DNA of 20,590 bases from CAXSDR01 sp964236445. Its GTDB lineage: Bacteria > Actinomycetota > Actinomycetes > Motilibacterales > Motilibacteraceae. This document shows positions 7,119 through 13,971 of this stretch, piece after piece. Numbering within the stretch: position 1 is the stretch's first letter; each line of letters opens with the position of its first letter. The notes beneath the pieces were generated by a model that was not told the origin of the DNA, ran no database searches, and worked only from the letters and a program-made list of their open reading frames with translations. Position numbers and translations under genes: made by a program. The DNA lies in the NCBI GenBank assembly GCA_964236445.1, contig CAXSDR010000068.1, positions 1 to 20,590 on the forward strand. The letters are read 5' to 3'.

Positions 7119-8446
7119 GCGGTCCTCGGTCGTCGACCCTCTCGCCGCTCGGTGGGCGACGCGCGTACGCCGTGTGGGGGGTGGCGCTCTCGGCGTACGT
7201 CCTCGCCGTCTTCCACCGCTACACGCTGGGTGTTGCCGGCATCGACGCCGCGCACCGCTTCCACGTCAGTGCCGGCGCCCTGGGCGTGCTCTCGTTCGCC
7301 CAGCTCACTGTCTATGCCGCCATGCAGGTGCCCGTCGGGATGCTGCTGGACCGCTTCGGCTCGCGCCGGCTGATCACCGTCGGTGCCCTCGTGATGGCCC
7401 TGGCACAGCTGGGGTTCGCGTTCTCGACAGACCTGCCTTCCGCGCTGGCGTTCCGGATGCTGCTGGGCCTCGGGGACGCGCTGACATTCATCTCCGTGCT
7501 GCGGCTGGTGACCGCGTGGTTCCCAGCCCGCCGCAACCCGTTCCTGACCCAGCTCACGGGACAGATCGGTGCCGCGGGAGCGATTGTCGCCTCGTTCCCG
7601 CTGATCCGGCTGCTCCACTCGGCCGGCTGGGTGGCGACCTTCGGCTCCGCTGCCACCGCGGGGCTCGTCGTCGCGGTCCTGGCTTCCGTCGTCGTGCGCG
7701 ACAGCCCGGCGCACGCAGCAGCCGCCTCGCCGCCGCGGCCCAGCACGCACGGCGCCCTCGCCCGGCTGCGGACAGCCTGGCAGGAGCCGGGCACGAGGCT
7801 CGGGCTGTGGACCCACTTCGTCACGCAGTTCCCCGCGACGGTGTTCGGTCTGCTGTGGGGCTATCCGTTCCTGGTCATCGCCCAGGGGTTGTCGTCCGGC
7901 GCCGCGGCCACGCTGCTCACCGTCATGACGGTCACGGGGGTCGTCTCGGGACCTTTTCTCGGCCATCTCGTCGGTGCCTATCCGCTGCAGCGGTCCAATT
8001 TCGTCCTCGCTGTCGTGGGCACGAGCGTCGCGGCCTGGACTGCTGTGCTGGCATGGCCGGGACACGCACCGCCGCTGCTGCTCGTCGTGCTGGTGGTCGT
8101 CATGGGCGTCAACGGACCGGGCTCCATGATCGGCTTCGACTTCGCGCGGACCTACAACCCCGCGCACCGTCTGGGCAGCGCCAGCGGCATCGTGAACGTC
8201 GGCGGCTTCGTGGCCTCGCTGACCACCGTCCTGCTCATCGGCTTGGTCGTGGACGTGTTCTCCCCACGTGGCGGCTATGCACCCGGCGCCCTGCGCGCCG
8301 GGTTCTGCGTGCAGTACGCCGTCTGGGCGCTGGGAGCCGCCCAGGTGCTCCGTCACCGGGTGCGCCTGCGCCGTTCACTCGCGGCGCGCGCCCCCGCGGC
8401 CAACGACGCCCCGCGAAACGAGTGCGTTGCCCGCAGCGCCGGATGA
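7115..8446 (+). CDS. Major facilitator superfamily transporter
   Basis: This 443-residue inner-membrane transporter has about twelve hydrophobic helices. The GTG start at 7115 overlaps the GntR stop codon. After the first helix comes FHRYTLGVAGIDAAHRF. The conserved MFS loop between helices 2 and 3 is visible as PVGMLLDRFGSRRLI (G-x-x-x-D-R-x-G-x-R-R). A basic cytoplasmic segment follows helix 6 (DSPAHAAAASPPRPSTHG). The C-terminal tail is short and basic. The substrate cannot be read from the sequence; control by an FCD-type GntR suggests a small organic anion. No catabolic enzyme is in the same operon, so this may be an exporter or a stand-alone uptake system. Confidence 0.9.
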   Translation: MSGPRSSTLSPLGGRRAYAVWGVALSAYVLAVFHRYTLGVAGIDAAHRFHVSAGALGVLSFAQLTVYAAMQVPVGMLLDRFGSRRLITVGALVMALAQLGFAFSTDLPSALAFRMLLGLGDALTFISVLRLVTAWFPARRNPFLTQLTGQIGAAGAIVASFPLIRLLHSAGWVATFGSAATAGLVVAVLASVVVRDSPAHAAAASPPRPSTHGALARLRTAWQEPGTRLGLWTHFVTQFPATVFGLLWGYPFLVIAQGLSSGAAATLLTVMTVTGVVSGPFLGHLVGAYPLQRSNFVLAVVGTSVAAWTAVLAWPGHAPPLLLVVLVVVMGVNGPGSMIGFDFARTYNPAHRLGSASGIVNVGGFVASLTTVLLIGLVVDVFSPRGGYAPGALRAGFCVQYAVWALGAAQVLRHRVRLRRSLAARAPAANDAPRNECVARSAG

Positions 8447-8447
8447 G

Positions 8448-8465
8448 CGCACGCGTTAGCGTGCG
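8448..8465 (+). promoter_or_regulatory. Perfect inverted repeat covering the -10 box of the kinase gene
   Basis: CGCACGC (8448-8454) and GCGTGCG (8459-8465) form a perfect 7-bp inverted repeat around GTTA. It starts two bases after the MFS stop codon and ends three bases before the kinase GTG (8469). TAGCGT (8457-8462) lies inside it as a TAnnnT -10 box exactly six bases before the GTG, the usual spacing for a leaderless actinobacterial gene. The palindrome could be an operator, or an RNA hairpin ending the MFS transcript; there is no T tract. Confidence 0.45.
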
Positions 8466-8468
8466 GGG

Positions 8469-10166
8469 GTGGACCTGCGTGACCAGCCGCGCCGTCTGGG
8501 GCCCTATCGCCTGCTGACACAGATCGGCGAGGGCGGGATGGGTGTGGTCCACTTGGGGCTCGACCCCCAGGGGCGCGCTGTCGCCGTCAAGATCATGCGA
8601 CCGCACCTCGTCGGCGACGAGGTAGGCCGCCAGCGCCTGGGCCGTGAGGTCACGAGCCTGCAGCGGGTCGTCGGCCCCCACGTCGCGGAGGTGCTCGACG
8701 CCGACGTCGAGTCACCCACGCCCTATCTCGTGATGCGCTACGTCCCCGGCCCGCCGCTCCCTCTGGTCGTCTCCGACAGCGGACCGCTGCGTGGACCCGG
8801 ACTCCTGCGCCTGGCGCGCGGGCTGGCGCGGGCCCTGGTGAGCATCCACGGCGCCGGGGTGGTGCACCGCGACTTCAAGCCGGGCAACGTACTCATGTCC
8901 GACGGTGACCCCGTCGTCATCGACTTCGGTCTCGCGCAGCTGGCCGACGACGCGCGGCTCACGATGACGGGGTTGCTCGTGGGAACGCCGGGCTTCCTCG
9001 CTCCCGAGATCCTGTCCGGGGCGCCGGCGAGCGCCGCGTGCGACGTGCACGCGTGGGGCGTCACGCTGGCCTACGCCGCCACCGGGCGCTCGCCCTACGG
9101 GTCCGGCCCCATTGATGCCGTTCTCCACCGGGTGATGTCGCGTGAGATCGACGTGGACGGGCTGCCACCGTGGCTCGAGGTGCTGGTCGACGAGGCCACT
9201 CATCTCGAGCCGAGCCACCGCCCCGAGGCGCGTGACCTGGTCAGCGCCATCGCGGCAGCCGCCGCCGAACCCGATCGCGCGGGTCCCGACCCAGCCGAGC
9301 CCGGGGCGCGCGGTGCGCGGGCGGTGGTCGTCGACCTCGGCGCGGCACGCCGGCGACAGCCGGCGGACGCGCTCACCACCGCTAATCCGACACCCGTGAC
9401 CCGCCAGCTGGGCTTCGACGCCCGCAGCCTGCCGGCCACGACCTCGGTGCTCGAGGCGGCGCCGGCGGCCGTGCCACGGCTCTCCGCGGCGCGCTACGAC
9501 CCGCGTACGACCGTTGAGCCCGTCCGCGCTCTGCCCGAGCCGGCGATACGGTCCCTCGACACCGGGATCGCGGGGGTGCCGCGACCGCATCCGCTTCTCG
9601 GCGCCCAGCTGATCGCCGCCACCGCCGTCGCGGCTGCTGTCGCGCCCTTCGTGGCGGCGATCGTGGCGGTCGTGGCCTTGGTCGGGCTGCGGGTGCTCGA
9701 GCTCGGCGTGCGCTCGCTGGACCGCAGGCGGGCGGCCTACGGCCCACGACGCAGCGACGGCGCGCGCACGGCGGCGGCGACGCCGTGGCACTTCGTCCGC
9801 GCCTTGTCGGCAACCGTCGCGACGCTGCCGCTCGCGGCAGTGACGGGCGCGGTCACGCTGGCCGTCGGCTGGATCGTCGTCGGCGGGTCCTTCGACGGGT
9901 TCATGCATGCACGGTGGTTGAGCCGCAGCACGAACGGTCAGCCGACCGACCTCGTGGTGGCGGCGGCGGCCCTGCTCGCCGTCGCCACGAGCGTGCTGGG
10001 GCCGGCGAGCGAACCGCTGCGCACCGGCTTCGGGCGTGTGGTCGATGCTGTCGCGCCGACGTCGCGTCTGCGCTTCGTCGTGGCCTGCGTGCTGACGGTC
10101 GTCACGCTGGGCCTCGCTCAGCTCGCGTCCACCTCGCCGGCGTGGGCGTGGCCCTTCCTGCGCTGA
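8469..10166 (+). CDS. Membrane-anchored Ser/Thr protein kinase (Hanks-type)
   Basis: This is a 565-residue signalling kinase. The N-terminal catalytic domain (about 13-260) is complete: glycine loop IGEGGMGVV (19-27), Lys41 in VAVKIM, Glu60, HRDFKPGN (133-140) with Asp135 and Asn140, DFG (152-154) and APE (178-180). The catalytic loop reads HRDF rather than the common HRDL. A Thr-containing activation loop (RLTMTGLLVGTPGF) is a likely autophosphorylation site. A Pro/Ala-rich juxtamembrane linker (about 265-370) leads to about four or five hydrophobic helices to the C-terminus. There is no PASTA or other recognised extracellular sensor. GTG 8469 is chosen from the leaderless -10 box six bases upstream. 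The neighbours give no hint of its substrate. Confidence 0.93.
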   Translation: MDLRDQPRRLGPYRLLTQIGEGGMGVVHLGLDPQGRAVAVKIMRPHLVGDEVGRQRLGREVTSLQRVVGPHVAEVLDADVESPTPYLVMRYVPGPPLPLVVSDSGPLRGPGLLRLARGLARALVSIHGAGVVHRDFKPGNVLMSDGDPVVIDFGLAQLADDARLTMTGLLVGTPGFLAPEILSGAPASAACDVHAWGVTLAYAATGRSPYGSGPIDAVLHRVMSREIDVDGLPPWLEVLVDEATHLEPSHRPEARDLVSAIAAAAAEPDRAGPDPAEPGARGARAVVVDLGAARRRQPADALTTANPTPVTRQLGFDARSLPATTSVLEAAPAAVPRLSAARYDPRTTVEPVRALPEPAIRSLDTGIAGVPRPHPLLGAQLIAATAVAAAVAPFVAAIVAVVALVGLRVLELGVRSLDRRRAAYGPRRSDGARTAAATPWHFVRALSATVATLPLAAVTGAVTLAVGWIVVGGSFDGFMHARWLSRSTNGQPTDLVVAAAALLAVATSVLGPASEPLRTGFGRVVDAVAPTSRLRFVVACVLTVVTLGLAQLASTSPAWAWPFLR

Positions 10167-10184
10167 GCGGCCCGGCCGGTGCCG

Positions 10185-10844
10185 TCAGTCGATCCTGACC
10201 GTGCCGCGGCCGGTGGCGAACTGGACGCCCACGAGCCCGCTGCCCTCCACCGTGCCGTCGCCGGCGCCGACCCAGTCGACGCCCACACCGGCCAGTAGCG
10301 TCTCGGTCGGGGCGCCGAGCCAGCGCTCGAGCCGCCCGGCATCGCCCGCGATCTCGAGCGTCTCGATCGACACCGCAGCGGGGGCGTTGGCCGAGGGGTG
10401 GTCGTGCCCCGGCTCCCACTGGACGAAGAACGGCAGCTGTGGGTCGTTCAGGAGGTCGTTGACGCCGATCTGGCGCCACCGCAGCTCGACCCCGTCGGGG
10501 CGTACGCGCACCCCCTCGACAGACGGGCGGCCGATGCGGCGCTCGTAGTCCGCGAGGTCGTCGACCGCGACCACCCAGCCGAGCCATCCGCCGCCGCTCT
10601 CGGCCCGGGCGCGTACGGCACGACCGAAGGGCAGGCGGTCCGCGGCCGGGTGGTCCAGTGCGGCGACGACCTCGACATAGGTGCCGCCCTGCAGCGGGAG
10701 CACGAAGTTCTGCGTGCCGAAGCGGGGGTGCCGCCCGCCGTCCGCGAAGGACGCACCGAGGGCCGCGCCCAGTCGCTGGACGGCATCGCCCAGCTCGTCG
10801 TGGGTGGTGGCATAGGAAACGTGGTCAAGTCGCACGTCGGGCAT
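10185..10844 (-). CDS. VOC/glyoxalase-like domain protein
   Basis: This 219-residue cytoplasmic protein begins MPDVRLDHVSYAT, the usual first strand of vicinal-oxygen-chelate folds, with the His of LDHV as a possible metal ligand. A longer in-frame GTG start at 10874 exists, but the domain starts at the inner ATG. Further blocks are FGTQNFVLPLQGGTYVEVVAALDHP (glyoxalase-like, Glu as a possible metal ligand), GWLGWVVAVDDL, and the C-terminal half PFFVQWEPGHDHPS. The combination of TQNFVLPL...YVEVVA and PFFVQW is typical of the Glyoxalase_3 group, whose substrates are mostly unknown. It faces the kinase gene end to end with an 18-base gap. A possible promoter lies about 90 bases upstream (TAGTCT, 10942-10937, minus). 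Confidence 0.85.
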   Translation of the reverse strand: MPDVRLDHVSYATTHDELGDAVQRLGAALGASFADGGRHPRFGTQNFVLPLQGGTYVEVVAALDHPAADRLPFGRAVRARAESGGGWLGWVVAVDDLADYERRIGRPSVEGVRVRPDGVELRWRQIGVNDLLNDPQLPFFVQWEPGHDHPSANAPAAVSIETLEIAGDAGRLERWLGAPTETLLAGVGVDWVGAGDGTVEGSGLVGVQFATGRGTVRID

Positions 10845-11298
10845 CTTGGCTGACGCCTCTCGACACGCGTGCACCGGGCCACCCGTGATGGGCCAAGGGC
10901 ACGGTCACCGTCGCAGCCGCCGACCATGCATCCAACAGACTACGCCGCGCCCGCATGCGGCTCGGCCCAGGGAAACGGCCCGACCTGCACCGTCGTCACG
11001 CACTGCAGCGACGGCGCAGGTCGCCCTCCGGCACCGGGACACAGAGCGAAGAGAGCACGGTCAGCCGCTCGGTGTACGCGCCGACCCCGGTGAGCGGCCG
11101 GCGCCACATACCCATGACGCGGATGCCGGTCCGGAGAGGCAACCTCGGTGACCGACGTCCCCACGGTCGCGACCCGAACTCCTGCAAGTCCGTAGCCGTC
11201 GACAGCTACCGCACGAGGCTGCAGGGAAAAGCCTGCTGAATCTGTGGCGGATCGCTGGACCGCGTGGCGTCGGCACCCATGCGGGGTGGCTGTCGCTG
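10845..11298. other. 450-base gap between catalase and VOC gene; no convincing gene
   Basis: Short frames exist on both strands but none has a recognisable domain, a good ribosome binding site or clear conservation signals. The contents I can support are a long hairpin at 10981-11023, a possible minus-strand -10 box TAGTCT (10942-10937) five bases before an ATG opening an 8-codon frame, and otherwise GC-rich sequence. A decayed gene is possible but cannot be shown. Confidence 0.5.
10981..11023 (-). terminator. 15-bp hairpin downstream of catalase
   Basis: The arms 10981-10995 and 11009-11023 are complementary at 14 of 15 positions with a 13-base loop. In a minus-strand transcript, the direction of the flanking genes, the odd position is a G-U pair, so all 15 pairs form; in a plus-strand transcript it would be an A-C mismatch. 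No U tract follows. It lies about 275 bases past the catalase stop and may be a terminator or a processed RNA end. Confidence 0.45.
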
Positions 11299-12960
11299 CT
11301 ACTCCACCACGACGATGTGCTCGTTGGGCACGCAGTGGGTCATGATGAGCCCGGCGACGTCGCGCGGCCCGTTCTTCCCCAGGTTGGCCACGCGGGCGAT
11401 CTCCTCGTCGTTGAGCGTCTGTGTCGCGAGCGGCTCCAGGTGGCGTACGTCGTCCGCCCCGATCCCGATGCCCTCGCCGATGCGGGTGCCCAGCTCGTCG
11501 TCGGCCAGCAACAGGTGCCACACCATCCGCTCCTGGATGGGACGGTCGCACTGGCCCAGTGCGCCGACGAGGTTCGCGACGAGGTCGTCCTTCTCCCACT
11601 GCTCGGACAGCTGGTAGCGCTGGCCTGCCTGGAGATAGTCGTTCGTACGCGGGATGCGCTTGCGCGTCAGTCGCCCGCTGATGACGGGTCCCTGGTCGTC
11701 ATGCGTCGGGTAGGTGTCCTCGCGCAGGCCGCCCAGAACCGACGGCTCGTAGTTCACGCTCGGGTTCGTGCCCGAGCTGTCTACCGCATAGGTCATCTGC
11801 CCGTCGCGCTGGTTTGTGGCAACCTTGGCGTTCTTCGGCGAGTTGACCGGCAGCTGCAGATAGTTCGGCCCGACGCGGTAGCGCTGCGTATCGCTGTAGG
11901 AGAACGTGCGCCCCACCAGCATCTTGTCGTCGGAGAAGTCGAGTCCATCGACGAGCACACCCGTGCCGAAGGCGATCTGCTCGCTCTCGGCGAAGAAGTT
12001 GCCCGGCACCCGGTCGAGCACCATCCGCCCGACCGCCTTCGTCGGGAACAGCTCCTCCGGCCAGACCTTGGTGTCGTCGAGCGGGTCGAAGTCGAGCTCG
12101 GCATGCTCATCGTCGGAGATCGTCTGCACGAGCAGCTCCCACTCCGGGAAGTCGCCGGCCTCGATGGCGCCGTAGAGATCCTTCGTATGCACGCCGAGCT
12201 CCTGGCCCTGCGCTACGGCGGCGTCCGCCGCGGTCCAGCTCTTCACGCCCTGCTTCGGAATCCAGTGGTATTTCACCAGCAGGCTGTCGCCGACCTCGTT
12301 GAGCCACTTGTAGGTGTTGACGCCGAATCCCTGCATCTGGCGATAGCTCGCCGGAAGTCCGCGCGGGCCGAACACCAGCGTCACCATGTGCAGCGACTCA
12401 GGCGTCTGGCTGATGAAGTCGAACACGCGGTTGGCGACCTGTCGTTCGAAGCTGACCGGGTCGGGCTTCTGCGAGTGGATGAAGTCGGGGAACTTCACGG
12501 CGTCGCGGATGAAGAACACACCCAAGTTGTTGCCCACGAGATCCCAGTTGCCGTCTTCGGTATAGAACTTCACAGCAAACCCGCGGGGGTCGCGCACCGC
12601 CTCGGAGGAGTCCCTGCCGCCGGCAACGGTCGAGAAGCGCACGGCGACGTCGGTGCGCTTGCCTGCCTCCTGGAACAGTTTCGCGCGGGTGAATGCCGAG
12701 ATGGGCTCACCACCCACCGTGCCGTAGGCCTGGAAGTAGCCGAAGGCCGTTGCGCCGCGCGCGTGCACGACGCGCTCGGGGATGCGCTCGCGGTCGAAGT
12801 GGCTGATCTTCTCGAGGAAGTGGTAGTTCTCCAGCGTTGCGGGGCCGCGTGCTCCCACCGTGCGCTGGTTCTGGTTGTCATAGACAGGATGACCCTGGCG
12901 CGTCGTGAGCACGCGGCGGTCATCACCGGCCTCGGGGCCCTGGCTTGCCACGTCGGTCAT
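11299..12960 (-). CDS. katA: Heme catalase (monofunctional)
   Basis: This 553-residue cytoplasmic enzyme breaks hydrogen peroxide into water and oxygen. Hallmarks are present in order: substrate-channel/distal His66 in RVVHARGATAFGYF, the distal Asn at 145-146 in DLVGNNLGVFFIRD, DFIHSQKPDP, and proximal heme ligand Tyr356 in RTFSYSDTQRYRVGPNYLQLP. The length fits small-subunit catalases with a modest C-terminal extension. ATG 12960 has a clear AAGGAG site six bases upstream and overlaps the stop of the Fur-family gene (ATGA), so regulator and enzyme are co-translated. Peroxide control through the upstream Fur-type repressor is the expected arrangement in actinobacteria. The gene ends VPNEHIVVVE at 11299. 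Confidence 0.97.
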   Translation of the reverse strand: MTDVASQGPEAGDDRRVLTTRQGHPVYDNQNQRTVGARGPATLENYHFLEKISHFDRERIPERVVHARGATAFGYFQAYGTVGGEPISAFTRAKLFQEAGKRTDVAVRFSTVAGGRDSSEAVRDPRGFAVKFYTEDGNWDLVGNNLGVFFIRDAVKFPDFIHSQKPDPVSFERQVANRVFDFISQTPESLHMVTLVFGPRGLPASYRQMQGFGVNTYKWLNEVGDSLLVKYHWIPKQGVKSWTAADAAVAQGQELGVHTKDLYGAIEAGDFPEWELLVQTISDDEHAELDFDPLDDTKVWPEELFPTKAVGRMVLDRVPGNFFAESEQIAFGTGVLVDGLDFSDDKMLVGRTFSYSDTQRYRVGPNYLQLPVNSPKNAKVATNQRDGQMTYAVDSSGTNPSVNYEPSVLGGLREDTYPTHDDQGPVISGRLTRKRIPRTNDYLQAGQRYQLSEQWEKDDLVANLVGALGQCDRPIQERMVWHLLLADDELGTRIGEGIGIGADDVRHLEPLATQTLNDEEIARVANLGKNGPRDVAGLIMTHCVPNEHIVVVE

Positions 12961-13475
12961 GAGTTCTCCTTGGGGGAAGCGGCGTCGGATGCGTTGCGCT
13001 CGGTGGGCTTGTCGGTCGTGGGAACCGGTGCGGGGGCGCCCGGCGGGTCTGTCGGCGTCGGCGTTCGATCGAGCTGGCAGGCAGGACAGGTGCCCCACCA
13101 GGTGACCTCGGCTTCGTCGATCAGGAAGCCCGCAGCATCGGCCGGATCGAGGCAGGGTGCGCGGCCCACCGCACAGTCGATGTCGGCAGTGGACCCGCAC
13201 TGCCGGCAGACGACGTGGTGATGGTTGTCGGCGACGCGGGTCTCGAAACGCGCGGGGGAGCCGGCAGGCTCGATGCGACGCAGCAGGCCCGCCCCCGTCA
13301 GCGCGGCGAGGACGTCGTAGGCGCCTTGCACGCTGAGCGCTCCGAGTCGATCGGTGACCCGCCGCACGACGTCGTCCGCCGTGAGGTGCGGACTCGCGCG
13401 CACGATGTCGAGCACCGCCAGGCGCGGTGCGGTCACCCGCATGCCTGCCGCGCGCAGTGCCTCGTCGTCAGCCAT
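12957..13475 (-). CDS. furA: Fur-family repressor (FurA/CatR-like peroxide or iron sensor)
   Basis: This 172-residue metalloregulator sits directly upstream of and overlaps catalase. The winged-helix domain covers about residues 8-75 (ALRAAGMRVTAPRLAVLDIV ... LSVQGAYDVLAALTGAGLLRRI). The dimer and metal region has HHHVVCRQCG with Cys90 and Cys93 and a second CPAC pair (Cys130, Cys133), together a typical structural zinc site. His85-87 probably belong to the regulatory metal site. The C-terminal 40 residues are a Pro/Thr-rich extension (TPTPTDPPGAPAPVPTT) not usual in FurA. ATG 13475 is chosen from the promoter-operator just upstream; translation probably starts leaderless. FurA, CatR and PerR homologs repress themselves and the adjacent catalase until oxidised. 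Confidence 0.93.
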   Translation of the reverse strand: MADDEALRAAGMRVTAPRLAVLDIVRASPHLTADDVVRRVTDRLGALSVQGAYDVLAALTGAGLLRRIEPAGSPARFETRVADNHHHVVCRQCGSTADIDCAVGRAPCLDPADAAGFLIDEAEVTWWGTCPACQLDRTPTPTDPPGAPAPVPTTDKPTERNASDAASPKENS

Positions 13476-13496
13476 CACACTGAGCCTGCCGCGATA

Positions 13497-13513
13497 ACTT
13501 GAACGAGTCAAGT
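13497..13513. promoter_or_regulatory. Candidate FurA box and promoter of the furA-katA operon
   Basis: ACTTGA-ACGAG-TCAAGT is a perfect 6-bp inverted repeat 21 bases before the furA start. On the minus strand it contains TTGACT (13511-13506), a good -35. A poor -10 (CAGGCT, 13488-13483) follows after 17 bases, seven bases before the ATG, which would give a leaderless transcript. The TTGACT...TTC core resembles the operator-promoter I recall for mycobacterial furA. Confidence 0.6.
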
Positions 13514-13533
13514 CTCGGAAAGGCGCTGCCCGG

Positions 13534-13971
13534 TCAGCCCGTGGACAGCTGCGCACGGACCTGTCTCTTGACCCGCGCCAGCATCGCGGCGATTCCCCGC
13601 AGCCGCAGCGGGCTGATCAGCTCGGTCAGGCCGAGGCGCACATAGAAGTCGTCCGGAACGCCCAGCACGGCGTCGGGGGAGGCGCCATCGAGGCCGGCGT
13701 GCAGGATGCCGGCGAACCCGCGCGTCGTCGGCGCCTCACGAGGCGCGTCGAAGAAGAGTGCCACCGACCGGCCGGAGACCTCGACCGCGAGGAAAAGCGG
13801 GGACTGGCACTCCTGGACCTGTTCCATCGCCTCGTGTGAACCGCTGAAGCGCTCCGGCAGCGGTGGCAGTTCCGAGCCCATCTCCAGGAGCAGCTGCAGC
13901 CGGTCGCGTGAGGGCACCGCCGCGAAGTCGTCGACGACCTCGGCGAGGGCCGCAGGGAGCTCGTCCGTCAT
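13534..13971 (-). CDS. sufE: SufE-family sulfur acceptor protein
   Basis: This 145-residue cytoplasmic protein carries persulfide sulfur to iron-sulfur assembly or other sulfur users. It matches SufE in length and motifs: RLQLLLEMGSELPPLPERF near the N-terminus, VQECQSPLFLAVE with acceptor Cys55, and C-terminal GLTELISPLRLRGIAAMLARVK. ATG 13971 overlaps the stop of the upstream sulfurtransferase (ATGA, 13968-13971), so both are made together. In mycobacteria the same two genes are adjacent (the SseA-SufE pair), consistent with direct sulfur transfer between a rhodanese-fold enzyme and SufE. No cysteine desulfurase or suf scaffold gene is nearby. The furA promoter region follows in the 58-base gap downstream. 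Confidence 0.93.
   Translation of the reverse strand: MTDELPAALAEVVDDFAAVPSRDRLQLLLEMGSELPPLPERFSGSHEAMEQVQECQSPLFLAVEVSGRSVALFFDAPREAPTTRGFAGILHAGLDGASPDAVLGVPDDFYVRLGLTELISPLRLRGIAAMLARVKRQVRAQLSTG

Noticed and set aside
10926..11150. Plus-strand small frame beginning MHPTDYAAP
   Set aside because: It has no ribosome binding site and its composition turns into arginine-rich shadow-like sequence. It also reads across the hairpin.
10996..11187. Minus-strand frame containing PLTGVGAYTERL, faintly like the start of a glycosyltransferase
   Set aside because: The similarity is limited to one short motif, with no other glycosyltransferase feature around it.
10940..11599. Minus-strand frame of 219 codons reaching from inside catalase into the gap
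   Set aside because: Two thirds of it lies inside the catalase gene in another frame, and the rest has no recognisable domain.
11317..13221. Long plus-strand open frame (634 codons) opposite catalase and furA
   Set aside because: This antisense frame is held open by codon bias. The opposite strand encodes a full catalase and Fur protein.
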